From the NCBI GenBank assembly GCA_013339765.2, contig CM023453.1, positions 26,448,368-26,512,367 on the forward strand: DNA of 64,000 nucleotides, read 5' to 3'. This document shows positions 42,855-55,160 of the stretch, piece by piece (within the stretch, counting starts at the first letter, position 1; every line of letters begins with the position of its first letter). Source of the DNA: Haemaphysalis longicornis. Lineage: Eukaryota; Arthropoda; Arachnida; Ixodida; Ixodidae. Both the position numbers and the translations under genes were made by a program. Below the pieces are notes generated by a model that was not told where the DNA came from, made no database searches, and saw only the letters and a program-made list of their open reading frames with translations.

Positions 42855-43454
42855 CCAATAAACATGGCGCCGGGAGTAGACGACGACAGACGAAACGCTA
42901 GGACAACAGCGCTAGCGCGAAGATTGGGGGGAAACTCCCGCGTCCTCTACGCAGACGCTTCCCTCCAGAAGGGCAGCGACCGGGCGGCAGCGGTTGTGAC
43001 AACGACAGACCGACTGGTCGTCTCGGCTTCGACGAGGACCACGGAATGCACGACAGCGAAAGAAGTGGCCATAGCCTTGGCGCTCGTTCGACCCGGCGTC
43101 GAGGTTGTGGTGACAGATAGCAAGAAGCCATATAGCAGCTATCGAAGGGTCTCCATCTCCTCCTTGGCACTAGCGATCGTAAACAATAAAAAGCCACCGG
43201 GACAAGCCGTCGAGCTCGTGTGGACCCCGGCAGACTCCTCACTAGTTGGCTTCACCATCGCTGACTGCCACGCCCGAGAGATGGCACGCCGGGCACACGA
43301 GGAGTCAAGCGGAGGGGAGGACGACCCGATCCCAGTCACGAGCTACAGAGACATCACACAGATGTACAGAGAGGATCGGTGTACACTACCAGAGCCTCAC
43401 CGTTTACTAACACGAAAAGAACAAACAATACTACGAAGAATACAGGCAGGGTGA
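42855..43454 (+). pseudogene. LINE RNase H domain remnant
   Basis: A frame of about 200 codons ends at TGA (43452-43454). VLYADASLQKGSDRAAAVVT carries the first catalytic Asp, TAKEVAIALAL the Glu and VVVTDSKKPYS the second Asp. The fourth region reads LVWTPADSSLVGFTIADCHA, where relatives have a WxPxHxxxxGNExAD motif, so the His and Gly-Asn are lost. It is part of the host LINE of the nested complex and precedes the zinc module by a few codons. Confidence 0.75.
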
Positions 43455-43469
43455 TTAGTACATTCAACA

Positions 43470-43812
43470 ATGCTACATGAAATGTTTCCAAATCGCTATG
43501 ATGACACATGCCCATTCTGCAAACAAGAAAGAGGCACTCTGCGTCACGTAATTGCAGAGTGCACGTCCCTCAAGACCCCCATCCCACAGATTCCACCCCC
43601 GTCATCACTCACCTCCCCTCACCTCACCCAACCCTTCACCCAAAGAGCGATTCGAGATCTTGCGGTCCAGCCCTATCGACCCACATAGCCCTCGTAGCTC
43701 GGGGCCTGGAGGTGCTGGAAGCATACGGGACCCGAGAATAGGGGACCGCCCCAACGGCCGCCTTGATGGTGACCCCTCTATGGGCTCAAATAAAGTTCAA
43801 CCAACCAACCAG
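43470..43812 (+). mobile_element. LINE C-terminal zinc module and tail
   Basis: MLHEMFPNRYDDTCPFCKQE, then RGTLRHVIAEC gives the CxxC...H...C knuckle found in the other LINE 3' ends of this window, then a Pro-rich stretch and stop (43686-43688). The 3' UTR ends in CAAATAAAGTTCAACCAACC (about 43788-43807). This is the 3' terminus of the nested-complex host LINE and directly abuts the LTR-like repeat at 43815. Confidence 0.7.
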
Positions 43813-43814
43813 CA

Positions 43815-43955
43815 AAGTGACCGCCCAGGTGCGCAGTCGCGTTCGATCTGTGTGATGTGGAAAAACTCACGTGCCAGTCCAGGTGCCGCTGATGATGATG
43901 GTTGCGGGAACTCACAATGGTGTTAGTGGCGATGAATGCAGATGGTGATGCCGCC
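43815..43955 (-). repeat. Direct repeat, left copy (LTR-like, truncated)
   Basis: AAGTGACCGCCCAGGTGCGC, then CAGTCGCGTTCGAT through ATGCAGATGGTGATGCCGC matches 45772-45912 in the same orientation at roughly 80% by eye. The copies diverge after GATGCCGC. The left copy lacks the 89 bp that precede the match on the right (45683-45771) and begins right at the LINE tail. Confidence 0.7.
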
Positions 43956-45682
43956 CCTAGAAGGTCCCCTCGCTATAACATGTACGGCATAACATGTACT
44001 GCGAGAAACTAAAAAAATAGGTAAAGGTATGTACAGAGAATAGACGAGCTATGTCCGGGTTCAAGATATGACACAAAGCAGTCCTAGTCAGTCTGGTGAG
44101 GGCGCCCGGGGCGTGGATTTCCCTCAAGTGGTCTTGCCTGGGAGTGGCCCACCGGTCACAGGCGGCAACGGGCGTCCTGAGGTGCAGACCCTTTTAAAAG
44201 CCCACATGTGGTACAGAGATGCCCCATATACAGCTCGAGTGCACTGTCTGAACCACAAAACCGACCAAAGAACCGGAAGTACATGGCGTACGAGTTTTGA
44301 GTGGCTCCGTCATGTAGGCAGCTTTGTCGTTGCACGGAAAACGAACACGTGTGCGCCGATGCGAAGCAGTCGGTGCCGCGTTCGTTTAAGTCGCAAATAC
44401 TGACTTGTCAGTGAAAGTCGTCGGGGCTTAATCAAGTTACTAATCTTGTGACCTGTGAAACCATCGAAGAACGCATACATGGCCTTAGTTTCCGGTGGAC
44501 GCGATGCTGTGGTTGTAGGTGTTGGCACGCGAAAGCTTCCTCCGCGGAACTTGAGATGCCGGCAACGTCGTGAAAGGGGCTGGTCGATCCGGACGGACAA
44601 GTCGGTCGCAAGGCGCACGACGTTTATGTTTTCCTTGCAGCTTCGATGGCGAGACGCAAGAGGCGTGGCGTCTTTTAGCGAAGAAGCAGGCGATTGCGGA
44701 GGTGTATAGTTAGGAGGACGAGTGGGGTTTAATACGTCCCTACTTACTGGACCCGTCAGAGCTACGTCCGTAGGTAGTTTTGGGACGCCTACGGTCGCTT
44801 GCTCAGGTTTCGCCAGTCCACATGGTTCGTGGTTTTCGGTCATGTCACGCGGAGGAACGGTAACCATGTCAAGAATGTTGTTGCGGTTGAGAACGTCGTG
44901 CCCGGAAGAATCACGGTATTGCTCTAGCTTCACCAAAACGGGAGACGTAACGCCATGGCGTCAGATGCTGGGTGCTCCCATGTGCGTCTCATCCACGGTC
45001 GACTGTAACTGCCGTGTAGTCTGGCACTGAGGGCGCAGCGTTGAGGTGCGCAGGTCGTGGGGTGGTGTCAAGGCCGGGCTTGCAGTGGTCGTAGTTTGCA
45101 GTTGTATCAACCAAGGAGGAAGTGAGATCGCCGCCTCGGTACTGTGTGGATCACCGGTGCCTTCGCATGGTGCGGTAGTACTGGGCGAGACAGGCGGTGG
45201 TCGATGGGCGTCCACAGTGTCGTCGGCTGTAAAGTCCTGTCGTTGAAGGTGCGGCTGCCGCGCTGGAGATGGAGGTCAGGGTGTCGGCGTCGGTGGCCGA
45301 GGACGTCGCGAGGGTGGGTGGCACGAAGGGTACCGTGTGCGGCGGCGTAGCGTGCGCAAGCCGTGCGGGTACTTCGTGTGCTGCAGGCGGAGGCAGGTCG
45401 TCCCCGTAACCGAATACGTGCACGAGCACGGCACCGCGGGGATCATCGGAAGGGGTTGCGCCGGGCGGCTGTACGGCGATGACACAGCGGGGCTCAATCG
45501 GGAGCGTTTCCCGGAGGATGGAATGTTTCATCAGCTGTATTGTGACGCCATTGAGCCAGAAGATGCTCTCAAGATGGTGGAACCAACCTCTGGGATAGCG
45601 TGGCTGGCACCGGTGGCTCCCAGGTCGCCATGCCGGTGTGCCGCTGACCGGGTAACAAACGCGGAACTTCCGGGTCGCAACT
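43956..45682 (-). mobile_element. Internal region of a decayed LTR-type element (unclassified)
   Basis: It lies between two LTR-like repeats. On the - strand long frames are open (45873-45151, 44936-44310), rich in Pro, Thr and Arg (for example PSTTGLYSRRHCGRPSTTAC and RPPNYTPPQSPASSLKDATP), without RT, protease or integrase motifs. It may be a gag-like or spacer region of a non-autonomous element. No primer-binding site or polypurine tract could be shown. The GC-rich open frames on the + strand are shadows. Confidence 0.35.
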
Positions 45683-45930
45683 TGTAGGAAGGAGCCCTGA
45701 ACTCGGTAGAGCGGATGCGGCCTCCTACATTTATTGATGCCTAGGCCCGACTGGTGCTGGTAACGGCGAAGACAAGTGACCGCCCAGGTGCGCAGTCGCG
45801 TTCGATGTATCTCTGTGACAAATTCTACGCGCCAGTACAGGCACAGCTGATGATGATGGTGGCGGGCGCTCATGATGACGACAGTGGCGATTAATGCAGA
45901 TGGTGATGCCGCTACTACACCCTTATAAAC
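45683..45930 (-). repeat. LTR-like repeat, right copy with TATA box and poly(A) signal
   Basis: In the - sense, GTTTATAAGGG (TATA, about 45917-45927) is followed by the conserved block, then by ATCAATAAATGTAGGAGGCC (poly(A) signal, about 45718-45737) and the end CCTTCCTACA (45683-45692). This order of promoter, poly(A) signal and CA end is that of an LTR. Its outer boundary beyond 45930 could not be set. Confidence 0.5.
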
Positions 45931-47799
45931 AAGGGCGCGCGCTTAAACCGTTCAGCCTTTGGCTCGTAGCTAGCAGTTTTCAATGTACGGAAGCGTGGGA
46001 ACAACCAGTCATGAGCAGCGGCGTGCTGGTGTTATCCGCTCTAAGCTCACTCCAAGCCTACTCTAAGCCTACTCAGCGAGCGTGAATCGCTTAGTGGCAG
46101 AGGAATGGGGAAATCGCGGCCTGGTAGATAGGCATCCCGATAGCATACAGGCAGGGCTAGCCCTAAGGAGTCCAGAATCAGGGCTTCCTGTCCCGGGACT
46201 ACGACATGGCACACATGCTACTCGGACATGCTACCAGGGCATTCTAATAGGTTAGGCAAATGGGATGGGAGGATAGAAAAAGCGAAAAAAAAAAACAAGT
46301 GAAGAGGGAAAAAATCACAGCGTCCAGTTTCTGTCAGCAGTTTGATGGACAACACGGTATTGTTCGAAAACGTTTTTAGTGACACCTATATCGTCTATGT
46401 AATCAAGCAACGCCGCTAGTATTTTGCGTTGAGCTGAAGGGGGGGGGGGGGGGGACCATGCAGGAACCAAGAAGCCCTTTTTGAGGTAATTGGACCAGGC
46501 GACACTTTCTGTGAAATAAACAGAGCCCTCTCGCAGAAAGCATTAATGTCAGTAGCCGATCCCCGGCTGGTCCAAGGTGAAGCTGACGACGACAACCTCA
46601 CGGGCACTGATGACGGTGACGACGCACGCGTACTTGCTGAGTAATAAGCAGCTACTTGTTTCTGTTCGGCGGCAGACCTCCCCATCCGAAGGCTACCAAA
46701 TCAGAATAAGTCAAACTCTCCGGTAAATTTCTCATCCAACTTCGCTATATAAAAATGTTTCCCCCTCGGTACCTTGCCACATGTAAATTCGGACCTCATT
46801 CCCGTACCATAATCAACGTGATCTTGGGGTGCGCATATATCCATTCCCGATATTCCCTCCCTTTCACTTCCCTAATCTCTGGGAGAACCTGACGACCAGC
46901 ACCGCCTTGTATACCCAGCAACTCCTGGTCTCCAAGGCTGAAATGTGAAGGGTTGTCACATTGCCTCTGGACTTCGGGACCACTTACACATCACTAGGCT
47001 CAAAAAGTTTTTCACCATCATTCAGAGTGGAGCAAACAGGCCTGGAACTCTTCGAGCAGGCACCTGCTTCAAAAGCGAACACGATGATGCAATAATGCTC
47101 CTGCGGATAATGATTATACTACAACTGATGATGATGATGTTCATTGGTTAATGGCAACAGTTTTTTCCTTCCTATTCTCCACCACCTCCTCCTTTAGGCT
47201 GGGAACCTTGCCTCTTCTTTGTCCCCTTCTCTTCACGGTAATAATGATGAGACCAGAAAATTTTGATGGTTAGAAAAAAAATTCTTGGCTGGGTCTGAGG
47301 TGCAGCCTAATAGGTCATTTATTTGCTTTGCGACAGAAATGTAGAAGAAATGCCGTTGTGGGAGATGGTGGCCCCGTGTTCGCATGCTTGTTTAGATGGC
47401 GGGCGGCAGCTGCCGGCGTTTGTTGGGAAAAACGCGCCACGAAGGCGGCCCATGTCAGTGACACGTATTTTGCCGCGAGCAATCTTTGTACTGCGTCCGC
47501 AGTGTGGACAGCGATTGAGATCACAGCGGTACGGTTTCATCTATGTTCCGTAGTATACCTATTTTTTGCAGCGGCCATGGTTGGCCCGTTTTCACCAAGT
47601 TAGTGTCACTTCTTACAACCTATGCCGGTCGTTCGTATGCGGTGTCGAGATATCCGTGAAAATTCCCCTCGCTTTAAATTTTTCAATTATTTCTTACCAA
47701 TTTATCAGTCCAAAATGCTTTCAAACCTTGTACAATCATCTTTATACAGTGCCCTGAAATTAGATAAGAAAGGTTTTTCTTCTCCAACCGCTTATGTTT
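45931..47799. other. No gene recognised
   Basis: A run of 16 G lies at 46439-46454. A segment at 46955-47020 resembles 36965-37045. Short (GAT)n is present near 47130. A GC-richer patch at 47340-47560 has frames on both strands but no recognised domain. Confidence 0.45.
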
Positions 47800-48560
47800 G
47801 GCGGATCCCCTGATTGGATATGTGCCACACCTCGAGGAACAACAACACTGGGCTGAGCAGTGCCCCCCGATGACGACAGAGCTGTGACCACCGCGTAGCT
47901 CGTGCTCTTCTGTGCTCGTGCTCGTGTTCTTCTGACCGCCCACCGCATCATCTTGTCATCTAGCCATGGAACAGGTCACAGCTCCTCGGCTTTCGGCGGC
48001 CCCACGCTGCCGTACTAGGCCCCTAGTTGCAGCATCAGCGACTGAAACGGAGGCGACGGCGTGTACAACCGCCGTGGTGAGCGGAACGACCCGTGACTTC
48101 CCGAGGATACCTTGGCATCGAGGCGGCACTCCGGCAGGTGCTGCAGGAACATTGTGCGTGGCGCTCGTAGATCGCACCCTCTGGTCCGTATGCGCCGCCC
48201 GGGCTACGCCTGCTTGTCTTCGGCGCTGCATTTCCGCGCCTCTCGGCCCACTGTCCTCGGCGCCTACCTGGTTCACTCAGTGTTTTTTTTTTCTTGTTTG
48301 GTTCAGCGTGTCCAGGGAGCACGAACATTTGGGAAGCAATCGGAAAGAAAACTGCACAGACCGATCTTCTACTTTGTAAGAACCGGTTGCTAATATTCTG
48401 ATGAAATTACGAAGACATGGCACTTGTAATATTGTGGCCATACATGATTGCGGACGATATATGTATATGCTGCTATACTAATGTTTGCGGGAATCGTCTA
48501 CTGTTTTTCATTAAAATGTGTTTTTCTCACATGCGTTTAAAATCATTTGGTTTACCTGAA
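47800..48560 (+). repeat. Dispersed repeat, copy B (partner at 35900-36660)
   Basis: Same order of shared blocks as copy A: AGCTCGTGCTCTTCTG (about 47896), CATGGAACAGGTCACAGCTC (about 47964), GTTCAGCGTGTCCAGGGAGC (about 48302) and a region with TTTTTCATTAAAAT (about 48506; copy A has CTTTTTCTCATTAAAATC at about 36581). Divergence is considerable, so it is an old repeat; family unknown. Confidence 0.65.
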
Positions 48561-49290
48561 TTGTGTTGGAATCAAAAAAAATTGCATGATCCCTCAATCA
48601 CCGTGTGACCTCTCGAGGTGCGGATTATTCATTTTCCTCCTGCATCTTTTTCCTCTTAATTGCATGTTCCTACATAACGCTACCCCTTGTTTCTAGCGAG
48701 TATGATCTCCATCCAGCGACCGTTTTCTAAGAGTGCGCTCTTCTGCTTCCTATTTCTCGTAATTCGAAGTCTACGATGACATTGGGGATGCGTCCACTCT
48801 CTTTGAACGCCAATTGGTCTTATCGGTATGGTGATTGTATTTAGGCAAGCACGCACTCCCCACTTACAGCTCGCATACCTCTTAGTATGGAGGACTTCCA
48901 CGCCTCCTGTCCCCTGCGAACCGTGTACCGAGCACGCTGCTCGTAAGTTTCGGCCTGTATGCCAAAAAATACAAAGAAGCCAAGGTGCAGGCGTGACTTG
49001 GTGTCTCACACGCGTGCAAGAAAAAGACCACGCAGCTAATAATGTCAACAGGCCCTTCTTGTCATGGATTGTAATTTCGCATTGTTCCACGGAGGTTTGT
49101 AGCGGAAGTATACCAACATGAAACAAGCGTCTTATGAAATTAGTTTTTTTTTTCGAAATGAGTCAAACACACCTAAGCAGATTTCGAGAGAAACGCGAAA
49201 GTTTGTTACCGGACATCAATGCAACCCTGTCAAAGCTATTATAAGGAGTTTTTTTCTTTCGAAATATTTATACCCACACTAATGCTGTCA
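48561..49290. other. No gene recognised
   Basis: A 148-codon - frame at 48680-49126 shows no known domain. The right end may contain the decayed endonuclease of the CR1-like LINE that follows. Confidence 0.4.
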
Positions 49291-51476
49291 GCGTTGCTGA
49301 AGAATATTTTCAGAGGAATAAGCTATTCTTGATGCTTTGCGATAACCCAAAAAAAGTTCTGGAACTGTATAAACCCGAGTGCATCACGCCTGGTTGCTCT
49401 TGTGGACGCCAATGGCGAAGCAATTGCAGATAGTGACTGACTTGTGTTAAGCACCTCACTCGCTTTGAATTTTTGCACTTCCGTTTCTTTCGATATTCAC
49501 CGTTTAATGCTTGTGAATACGAACATGCTTCCCATAACAGTTGATCCATTTGGCGCCGAGAAAGCTATAGGCTCGTTAAAGACGTATTCTGCTGCTGGTG
49601 TCAATGAATTTACGTGAACTTTCTGAAAAGTGTTTGTACCTACTCATTATTAATACTCTCAAACATTTTTCCACAATCTTTGCAGTCAGGACTTCTTCCC
49701 GACGACTGTATAATTCGGAAGGTCGTTCCAGTATTTAAATCCGGCAACAGTGTCCTCTAAATTACCGCCCTATATCTCTCAGAAGCATCCCTTGCAAAAT
49801 TTTTTAACATGTCATATTCTCTAACCTTGTTAATTTTTTTGAGTCATACTCGTTCTTTAGTGAAGCACAGCATGGCTTTCGTAAGCACTACTCCTGTGAA
49901 ACGCAGCTCGTATCTTTTACATAGAAATACACGCCATTCTTGATAACCATTCCACTGTAGATTGCATACTTTTAGACTTCTCGAAGACATTCGACCAAGT
50001 ATATCATCAATTATACTCTATAAACTGAGTTGCTTTAATACAGATCAACACTTTCTTAAATGAATCGAGTGTTTCTTACTTAACCGACAGCAGTTTGTTA
50101 CCGTTAACAACTATGATTAACCCTCAATTACTGCCACATCTGGAGTTCCGCAAGGCTCCGTGCTTGGCGCATTATTATTCCTTATATATGTGAACGATCT
50201 ACCAAACTGCGTTACATCCAGCATCCACTTGTACGCTGATGACTGCGTTCTTTTTCGAGAAATTACCAATAGCGACGACACACATCCACAACATTCAGGC
50301 CCAGATAAAATTTGCACTTGGTGAGAAAATTGGCTCATGAATTTAAATATCTCCAAATGTCAGTCAATGCGGATAACACGTACAGGTGCCTTCAAAAGTA
50401 ATTGGAAAATGGTCTTGTAAATTTACAGGAATTTCTCTTCCGGAAACTGCCTGGCTGCATTGGTGTACGTTTAAAGGAGCCGTCCCTAATAGAAAAAGCT
50501 TCCTGTAAACCGCTAATGGCTGTCATTGTGCCGGTAAGACAAATATTTTGTGATATTCACCAATCCTTGTTCCCTTTACTTATGACGGTACCTGTGCATC
50601 GAGCAAACTTGGCTTCTTACTTAATAAAAGTCCTACAACTGAGAGTAGTAAACAATTATAAACACCTTGAGGTCCACACATCCGACAACTTAACCTTGAA
50701 TGTCCACATTGATCAAATTTTAATAACGCTAACCGGACCATAGGATACATTAAGCGAAACTTTGCTGTGCCTCCTTCTCCCTGACGTTACTTCTTTATAA
50801 AACACTAGTTAGAAACAAACATGAATACGGAGCAGCTATACGGGACCCAGACCAATCAATTAGACTAGAAATGGTTCAAAATAACTCTGCTCGTTTTATT
50901 CTCTCCAACTTTCATCGTACCGCCAGTATATCATCTATGAAAGCTAGCCTCAATCTACCTGACTTAATTACCCGTCACAAAATAGAACGACTGTGCTTAT
51001 TCCACAAAATATTTTATAATCCCACATTAGGCTACAACCTGGTTTCTCCTTCAAACTACGTGTCATCACGTCGTGATCACGTCCACAAAGTTGCCATCCC
51101 TATGAGTCACACGCATTCGTACGCATGTTCATTCATTCCGCGAACATCACGTCACTGAAACGGCCTTCCGGCGGCAACTGCGACAATTTTAAACAGTGAT
51201 GCTTTCCGATCAGTTATTAGTAATGAAAACCACTCCAATAGCCTCGAATGAGTACTAAATTTCCTGTTGTGTTGGTTTAATTTTTCGTGTAAAATCACTG
51301 TTGGCGTCTCCTTGTAGTCATTGACCCTTCTTGTAGAGAATATGTGAGCTTTTTTTATTCTGTGTTCTTGCGCAATTCTTTTTTGTATGATTGCTTGATA
51401 TGCACTGTAAGCTGTACTTGTTCAAAAATGTAAAAACCCACTTCCCTCTACAATGCTTCGGCCCTGAATGTACCTG

Positions 51477-51519
<43 letters not shown>

Positions 51520-51522
51520 ATC
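49290..51522 (+). mobile_element. Decayed CR1-like LINE with (AAAT)n tail
   Basis: Across frames on the + strand: KKFWNCINPSASRLVALVDA (about 49345-49410), KTYSAAGVNEF (about 49577-49610), LLPDDCIIRKVVPVFKSGNS (about 49690-49750), QHGFRK (about 49868), an intact stretch SGVPQGSVLGALLFLIYVND (about 50143-50202) with SSIHLYADDCVLFREI (about 50217-50264), and the C-terminus MVQNNSARFILSNFHRTASI ... LITRHKIERLCLFHKIF (50871-51020) to a stop at 51156-51158. The 3' end is (AAAT)n at 51477-51522. The catalytic YADD is kept but many stops and shifts intervene; the element is dead. Confidence 0.85.
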
Positions 51523-54500
51523 GGCCATTGCCTGTCTCCATCGGCTCGCTGTGTTCTGTTGTTGAGGCATTTTTCATTCTACTAATCTATAGACTCGCCC
51601 CACCTTGTACTTCATATTCAGCTATGTGGCAATACTTTAACGAAATTCGGACTCTTAGGTTAACTAGTGCAAGGCAAGGTTTTAAAAGGAAGAGCAAGGG
51701 TTGAAAATACGAAAATGAATTTATTGAGTTCACTGTACACAAAACAAGTCACTCATTGATGGCGACATACTAGCAGTTTGCTGCCGTGAGAAACGTCCCT
51801 TCAAATACTTTAAAACGTTTGCAATCTGCCCAAAGGCACACAGTACCGGAAGTAGCAATATCACCAAATTAGATAAACCATGAACCCACACTTCGTCGAT
51901 GTGTATTTTTACGACTTCTGTACAATGTATGTCGCGCACACAGACTTGAGAAAACGTAACAGCCCAAGGTGTTTTGACGTCATTTCATCGACATTCCGTC
52001 GGGCAAACTTTCAATAATCTCAAACACAATGCCACAGTAAACAAAAGTTGCCGACAGAACCACTTAACCTTGCATGTGCCCTGGCTTGCTGATGTAGCCG
52101 AGTAACATCACAGCACCTCAATCATATGAAAAATGTTTCAGCTCATTGAGCGACGCAAATGATAACAAGACAAACTGTTGTATACTTTCAAAGAATAAGT
52201 AAAGACTTCGCGTTAGCAATAGTTAGGTGCAGTCGTGTTCATTTATAAAACTAAACAAACAGGCAGCGTTTCAAGGTTGTTGTGCGCAACCTTCAAAAAG
52301 GCGAGTTTTCCCTTTTCAAACAATGCCGAGTTTCTTGGCCACACTAGCACCAAATCCGTTTTGTACTAATGCGCTCCAATCGCATACTGGGGTGATATTT
52401 TTATGGCACATTGTGTTCTGGTTCTTTTGTTTTTTTGTAGCAGGGATTTCTATGGACAACAATTTCTGAACCAGGTGTAAAGTACACAAAAAAAATAAAA
52501 AAAGCTCTAACCTTGTGATGCTTAAGTTTGGCCAGCTCTGTAAGGCCCAACGATATTTGGAATTCAATTGTTCCATGGGGATCTCTGCATATGCTAAGAA
52601 TACATTGTGGGGCTTTCCAGCAAGTGTTTTTATAATTACAGGAGCCCCAAAAATCTTTCCTCGTACTGTATGTAATTTATCTCGGCGCCGTAAAAGATTT
52701 GGGCACCACTCTGGTACGAGGTATGTTAGACATGGTGCTTTCTGCCGTTTAAGCGGGTGTTGCATTAAGTACTGCAAGGCCAAAAAATTCTGCTAGTGTA
52801 CCAAACATAAAAATTACGCAAGATTCTTTTACTCGTGCCCCAATTTCTTTATAGTGAACTGAATACATAATTAAGCAGATGATAACAAACACACGCAAAA
52901 CACACATAAAAGATGACAATGAGAAAGGAACCCTAGATGAAACATTGATAATACATACCAACTGATACAATGTGGCACAGCCACATACGAACGAACTCCA
53001 CTGAGTATGATCTTCCAAAATCATTAGCACCCTGGTGAAAACGCAAAGGTATTCAAGCCATCGAAAATTGCCTGAAGCCCTGTGAGTAAGGATATGGCAT
53101 GATACAAAGTTTCATTAATTTGTACATATACAGGAGTAACTTGGCGCACCACATCCTGTTGATTAACAATCTTCCCATTGTTTAGAAGGCTTATGTTCCC
53201 CATGCAGGCATTTCCCAAGCTGGTAACCGTGAGCTTTGCTATTCTGCTCCAGCACGTCAGCGTTTTCAGCCATTCAGGTGGACCGATGGCTTAAACGTTC
53301 GATACGGTACACCACTGTAAAGAACTTTGGGACGCCTGTGTGGACATAAGCCTGCCTCACCAAAAGCAGTTAAGTGTTCAAGCTTCATACTTTCATCATA
53401 CTTCGGGTAAAGAATGAAGGCACAACAATGATACCTACCAAACAGCAAAATATTTCACACAAGTAGCAACACTAACCCGACAAATTATGTTGATTTTGCT
53501 CATTGCGTTGGTCCCTAGTTTAGAAAAGGAGCATGCTTCAGTAGTTTTCTGAAGCTACCGAGACTAGTTTAACGCTGAGCTGGTGCAGCGTGCAACGTTA
53601 ACAAGCACAGCAGGAACAACCCCGTTAGGTGTTACTGCTGTATTTAGCATGAATGAGTAGCTAGGTTAGGAGAGTACTATTTACAAATACTAACACTCAT
53701 CTTCGTATCGTGTGGACGGAAGATGTAGCGAGGAACAGTGCCCATTCCGCCTTATTGCACATCTGCAATGATGTGTAGTGTTTATGGTTATTCTGTCATT
53801 TCCTTCTTCGGATATAGTAGTTGCCCATATACTTTATGTTTGGCTACATTTGAACCGGCTGGACATGTGGCTCACAGAACGTCGGTGTTGCCAGTGCTCA
53901 CTTAGCATCGACCTTTGTTCGTATCAACGTGCCCTTACAGCCCCGTGCGTTATCGCGCCACCTATGTGGTGACCTGACAATAGAAGCATACAATAAACAA
54001 ACAGACAATGTTCATCTCCTTTCCAATGAGAATAGAACATCCCCTAGCTAACTGCCTTTAACTAGGCTGCATTTAACTGTTGCGAATGAAAATGTGACAT
54101 TACCAAACTCTTTGGTTTACTCCATCCCATACGGTAGACTCGGCGCAACTCGGTTTTTTTAGGAGAGCAACGATATCACGGTGGTAATAACCTTGTGTGG
54201 AATGTCATTCTGCCCGCAAGGTATACGCTAAAATCTTAGACGTCCACTTATAAAAATTAAGGGCAGAAACATGATTAGGCTACGATTATGTGGCTAAATG
54301 GGAGTGGACATTGTATTGGCAAATGTAGGTACGTAGTGGGTGACATTACACCCACTTGGCCCTTGGCAGTAGCCACTATGCTAAAAATTTCAGCAGTGAC
54401 CTTCTCAAATTTGACCTTCTATAGTCAAGTAAGGGTAGCGCCACCGGTAAAGTAGGCTTAACGAAGAACTGCTACCACAAGAGTTACTGCGCTAACACAC

Positions 54501-55154
54501 TTGGCATACGGTGCCATGCAGGGTGAGCTTGGGGCAATCATTACGATTAGTGGAGGGACGGGGGTCTGTGCTCGCTGTGCGAATTCTGATGTGTGACACA
54601 TTTGCCTGTATTAAATGACTTAACTCATCATTCCTATCACCACCACCCTTACCTTTCTCCCCACTGTTTTTTCCTCTCCCTTCCGTCTAGCTTCCCACAA
54701 CAGCTGTTCACTTTACCTGCCCTTCTCACGACTCTATCCTCTGGTTGATCCACTTTTTCCAAACCTTCACACAGAGATCATTCGGCGTAATAAGGCTAGG
54801 CATGGACGGCCACATCGCAAAGTTACGAAAATAGTAAGCCAAGGACTGCTAACACCAAAAATAAATATACACACACGCAAGCTCTACATCTAGCACCGTT
54901 TCGCATAACACCTGCGTGTGCGGCACGATGACGTTTAAAAGTACCTGTCATTCCTTTCAACACTTGCCTGTGACCTGTTATGAGGGGCTCAATCAAGAGT
55001 GCTCCCGTTCACAATAAACAAGATTTAGGTCTCATTCCTACCACCAACTTCTAAAATATTTTTTAAGCTACGCTAAATCCCTTCTCTCGGCATAAGAGAA
55101 CAGAAAGGACAGACACATCGCTACATTGGTGAACTTCATCAAGAATTCTAAAAT
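51523..55154. other. No gene recognised; a few conserved-looking - strand frames
   Basis: On the - strand three consecutive frames, 53218-53024 (MGNACMGNISLLNNGKIVNQ...), 53030-52749 and 52783-52316 (CLTYLVPEWCPNLLRRRDKL...), are longer than their neighbours and could be remnants of one gene or transposon, but I recognise no domain. The remainder is AT-rich with nothing supported. The 3' end of the transporter transcript on the - strand should lie near 55155. Confidence 0.35.
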
Positions 55155-55160
55155 TTTATT
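55155..55160 (-). terminator. Candidate poly(A) signal of the SGLT-type gene
   Basis: AATAAA on the - strand, about 640 nt downstream of the transporter stop codon. It is the first one I see in that direction. Confidence 0.35.

Larger units (their letters stand above)
40250..43812 (+). mobile_element. Decayed I-type LINE carrying three nested insertions
   Basis: Pieces of one LINE read in order along the + strand. RT motif A (LALDLK-stop-AFDNVTH, about 40330-40370), motif B (GTPRGSMISPLLFN, about 40515-40555) and motif C (FYADDIMVW, about 40600-40625) are interrupted by a solo LTR. The RT continues as TTRAGSAGWMEEALQQTA (from 41287) to LIRTA (about 41560) and is interrupted by a LINE 3' end. 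It resumes as IAKVPATTEQVLGMLPRVAN (from 41950) to LLEKIP (about 42361) and is interrupted by a SINE-like segment. It resumes as INMAPGVDDDRRNARTTALA (from about 42855) through RNase H to the zinc module and an AATAAAGTTCAACC tail at about 43800. Frameshifts and stops make it dead. Confidence 0.8.

Noticed and set aside
46439..46454. G16 run as a G-quadruplex regulatory element
   Set aside because: A simple homopolymer with no gene nearby to regulate; length is also prone to sequencing error.
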